Part shown: positions 63,339-64,000 of the stretch, one piece after another | Layout: each line of letters begins with the position of its first letter | How positions within the stretch are numbered: position 1 is the stretch's first letter | Assembly (NCBI RefSeq): GCF_000023025.1 | Contig: NC_012997.1 | Location: 4,850,381 to 4,914,380 of the forward strand | Direction of reading: 5' to 3' | From: Teredinibacter turnerae T7901 | GTDB lineage: Bacteria > Pseudomonadota > Gammaproteobacteria > Pseudomonadales > Cellvibrionaceae | Length of the DNA: 64,000 nt | Translations under genes and position numbers: made by a program | Notes under the pieces: generated by a model | What the model was told of the DNA's origin: nothing | Databases searched by the model: none | Seen by the model: the letters and a program-made list of their open reading frames with translations, nothing else

Positions 63339-64000
63339 ATGAAAACAACTACCGAAACTACAGAAAGAAATGTTGGCATTGATATCGGTAAAACTACTCT
63401 GGATATCTTTGTCTTAGAGCAGGACAACCACTGGCAAACTGATAATACCGAAGCCGGTGTGCGAGCATTGGCAGCCCGGCTAGCGCGTTACAAACTCGCT
63501 AGAATTGTCGTTGAAGCAACTGGGGGCTATGAGCGTAAGCTTGTCTATGCCTTGGCTGAGAAAGGCCTACCGGTCGTAGTCGTGCAACCCATACACGTGC
63601 GGCAATTCGCCAAAGCTCAGGGAATATTGGCGAAGACGGACAAGCTCGATGCCAGGGTTATCGCTGAATTTGGAGCGATAATGAAACCCCCAATTCGTCA
63701 GATCCAGACTAAAAAGATTCGATATTTCAGAGACTTACTGGCAAGACGCCGCCAACTCATGGAGGCGAGAACTCAAGAGCTTAACCGTTTGGATAAAGCC
63801 GACAAAGCGATTCAATCAACTCACAAGCGCTTAATCAAAATACTTGATAAGGAGGTTGCCTGGGTTACCGCTAAGCTTGAGCGCACTGTCGGCGAGGTTA
63901 CTGAATGGCAGGAAACCTATGAGATCGTTACCAGCGTACCAGGTGTTGGGGACGGCGTCGCTCACACACTGCTGGGGGAGCTGCCCGAGCTAGGTTCATT
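63339..64000 (+). mobile_element. IS110-family transposase (partial, 3' end outside window)
   Basis: From the ATG at 63339, 220 codons run to the window edge without a stop. The RuvC-like DEDD catalytic domain is visible: first Asp in NVGIDIGKTTLDIFV, Glu in RIVVEATGGYERKL, and the Asp pair in LAKTDKLDARVIAEF. A coiled-coil linker follows (about residues 125-180), then the start of the C-terminal transposase_20 domain with SVPGVGDGVAHTLLGELPELG. IS110 elements lack terminal inverted repeats and use an RNA-guided recombinase with a serine nucleophile in the missing part. Intactness cannot be judged. Confidence 0.93.

Noticed and set aside
63119..63382. 87-codon plus-strand ORF upstream of the transposase
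   Set aside because: It overlaps the transposase start in another frame, and the region fits the noncoding left end of an IS110 element.

Overview
The window looks like chromosomal DNA from a marine-type gammaproteobacterium, most plausibly of the Cellvibrionaceae (Teredinibacter/Saccharophagus-like). This placement is inferred from gene order (glnA, DUF4124, ntrB, ntrC; secB, yibN-like, gpmA, envC, ctpA, yibQ; ubiT, ubiU, ubiV beside moeA), from a glycan-degradation flavour (GH5 mannanase lipoprotein with a LacI regulator, an unassigned toroid-like carbohydrate enzyme) and from a PKS operon. It has not been tested by any search.

Layout. 1-7.4 kb (minus strand): an envelope-stress or efflux locus with an OmpR-type response regulator, histidine kinase, a PepSY-MipA/OmpV outer-membrane protein, a periplasmic adaptor and an RND pump cut by the window edge. 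7.5-19.7 kb (minus strand): a six-gene operon with a clear terminator, made of a single-module reducing type I PKS (KS-AT-DH-ER-KR-ACP), a hotdog thioesterase, a type II thioesterase, a membrane-anchored GH3-type acyl-amido synthetase, a secreted alpha/beta hydrolase and an enolase-superfamily (dipeptide epimerase or cycloisomerase-like) enzyme. This combination is the most novel-looking system here and suggests a reduced acyl chain conjugated to an amino acid or amine. 19.7-22.5 kb: long AT-rich, gene-poor DNA around one small membrane protein. 22.5-26.1 kb: an MbnP/MbnH pair (copper protein and its diheme modifying enzyme) with a third gene for an outer-membrane barrel. 26.1-30.3 kb: oxygen-independent ubiquinone genes ubiT-ubiU-ubiV with an ANR/FNR-like box, and moeA. 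30.3-33.8 kb: a VOC protein, a class C beta-lactamase-like serine hydrolase and the large putative carbohydrate enzyme. 34.1-38.4 kb: a second, complete RND pump with its adaptor. 38.8-41.8 kb: GH5 mannanase and a divergent LacI regulator with palindromic operators. 41.9-46.3 kb: a small outer-membrane barrel protein, a membrane-anchored hypothetical, thiI and glnA. 46.4-55.4 kb: conserved housekeeping genes (ntrBC, secB, gpmA, envC, ctpA, yibQ). 55.6-60.3 kb: a DUF6316 protein, divergent cpxP/cpxRA with a perfect CpxR box, a GNAT enzyme and an MscS channel. 60.3-64 kb: AT-rich accessory DNA with small hypotheticals, an HTH-membrane protein and an IS110-family element cut by the right edge.

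Several regulatory circuits can be read directly. glnA carries two NtrC enhancer sites and an exactly spaced sigma-54 promoter, and ntrBC lies just downstream. A perfect CpxR box sits between cpxP and cpxRA. Palindromic sites lie between the GH5 gene and its LacI regulator. A repeated octamer precedes the PepSY-OmpV gene and could be the target of the adjacent two-component system.
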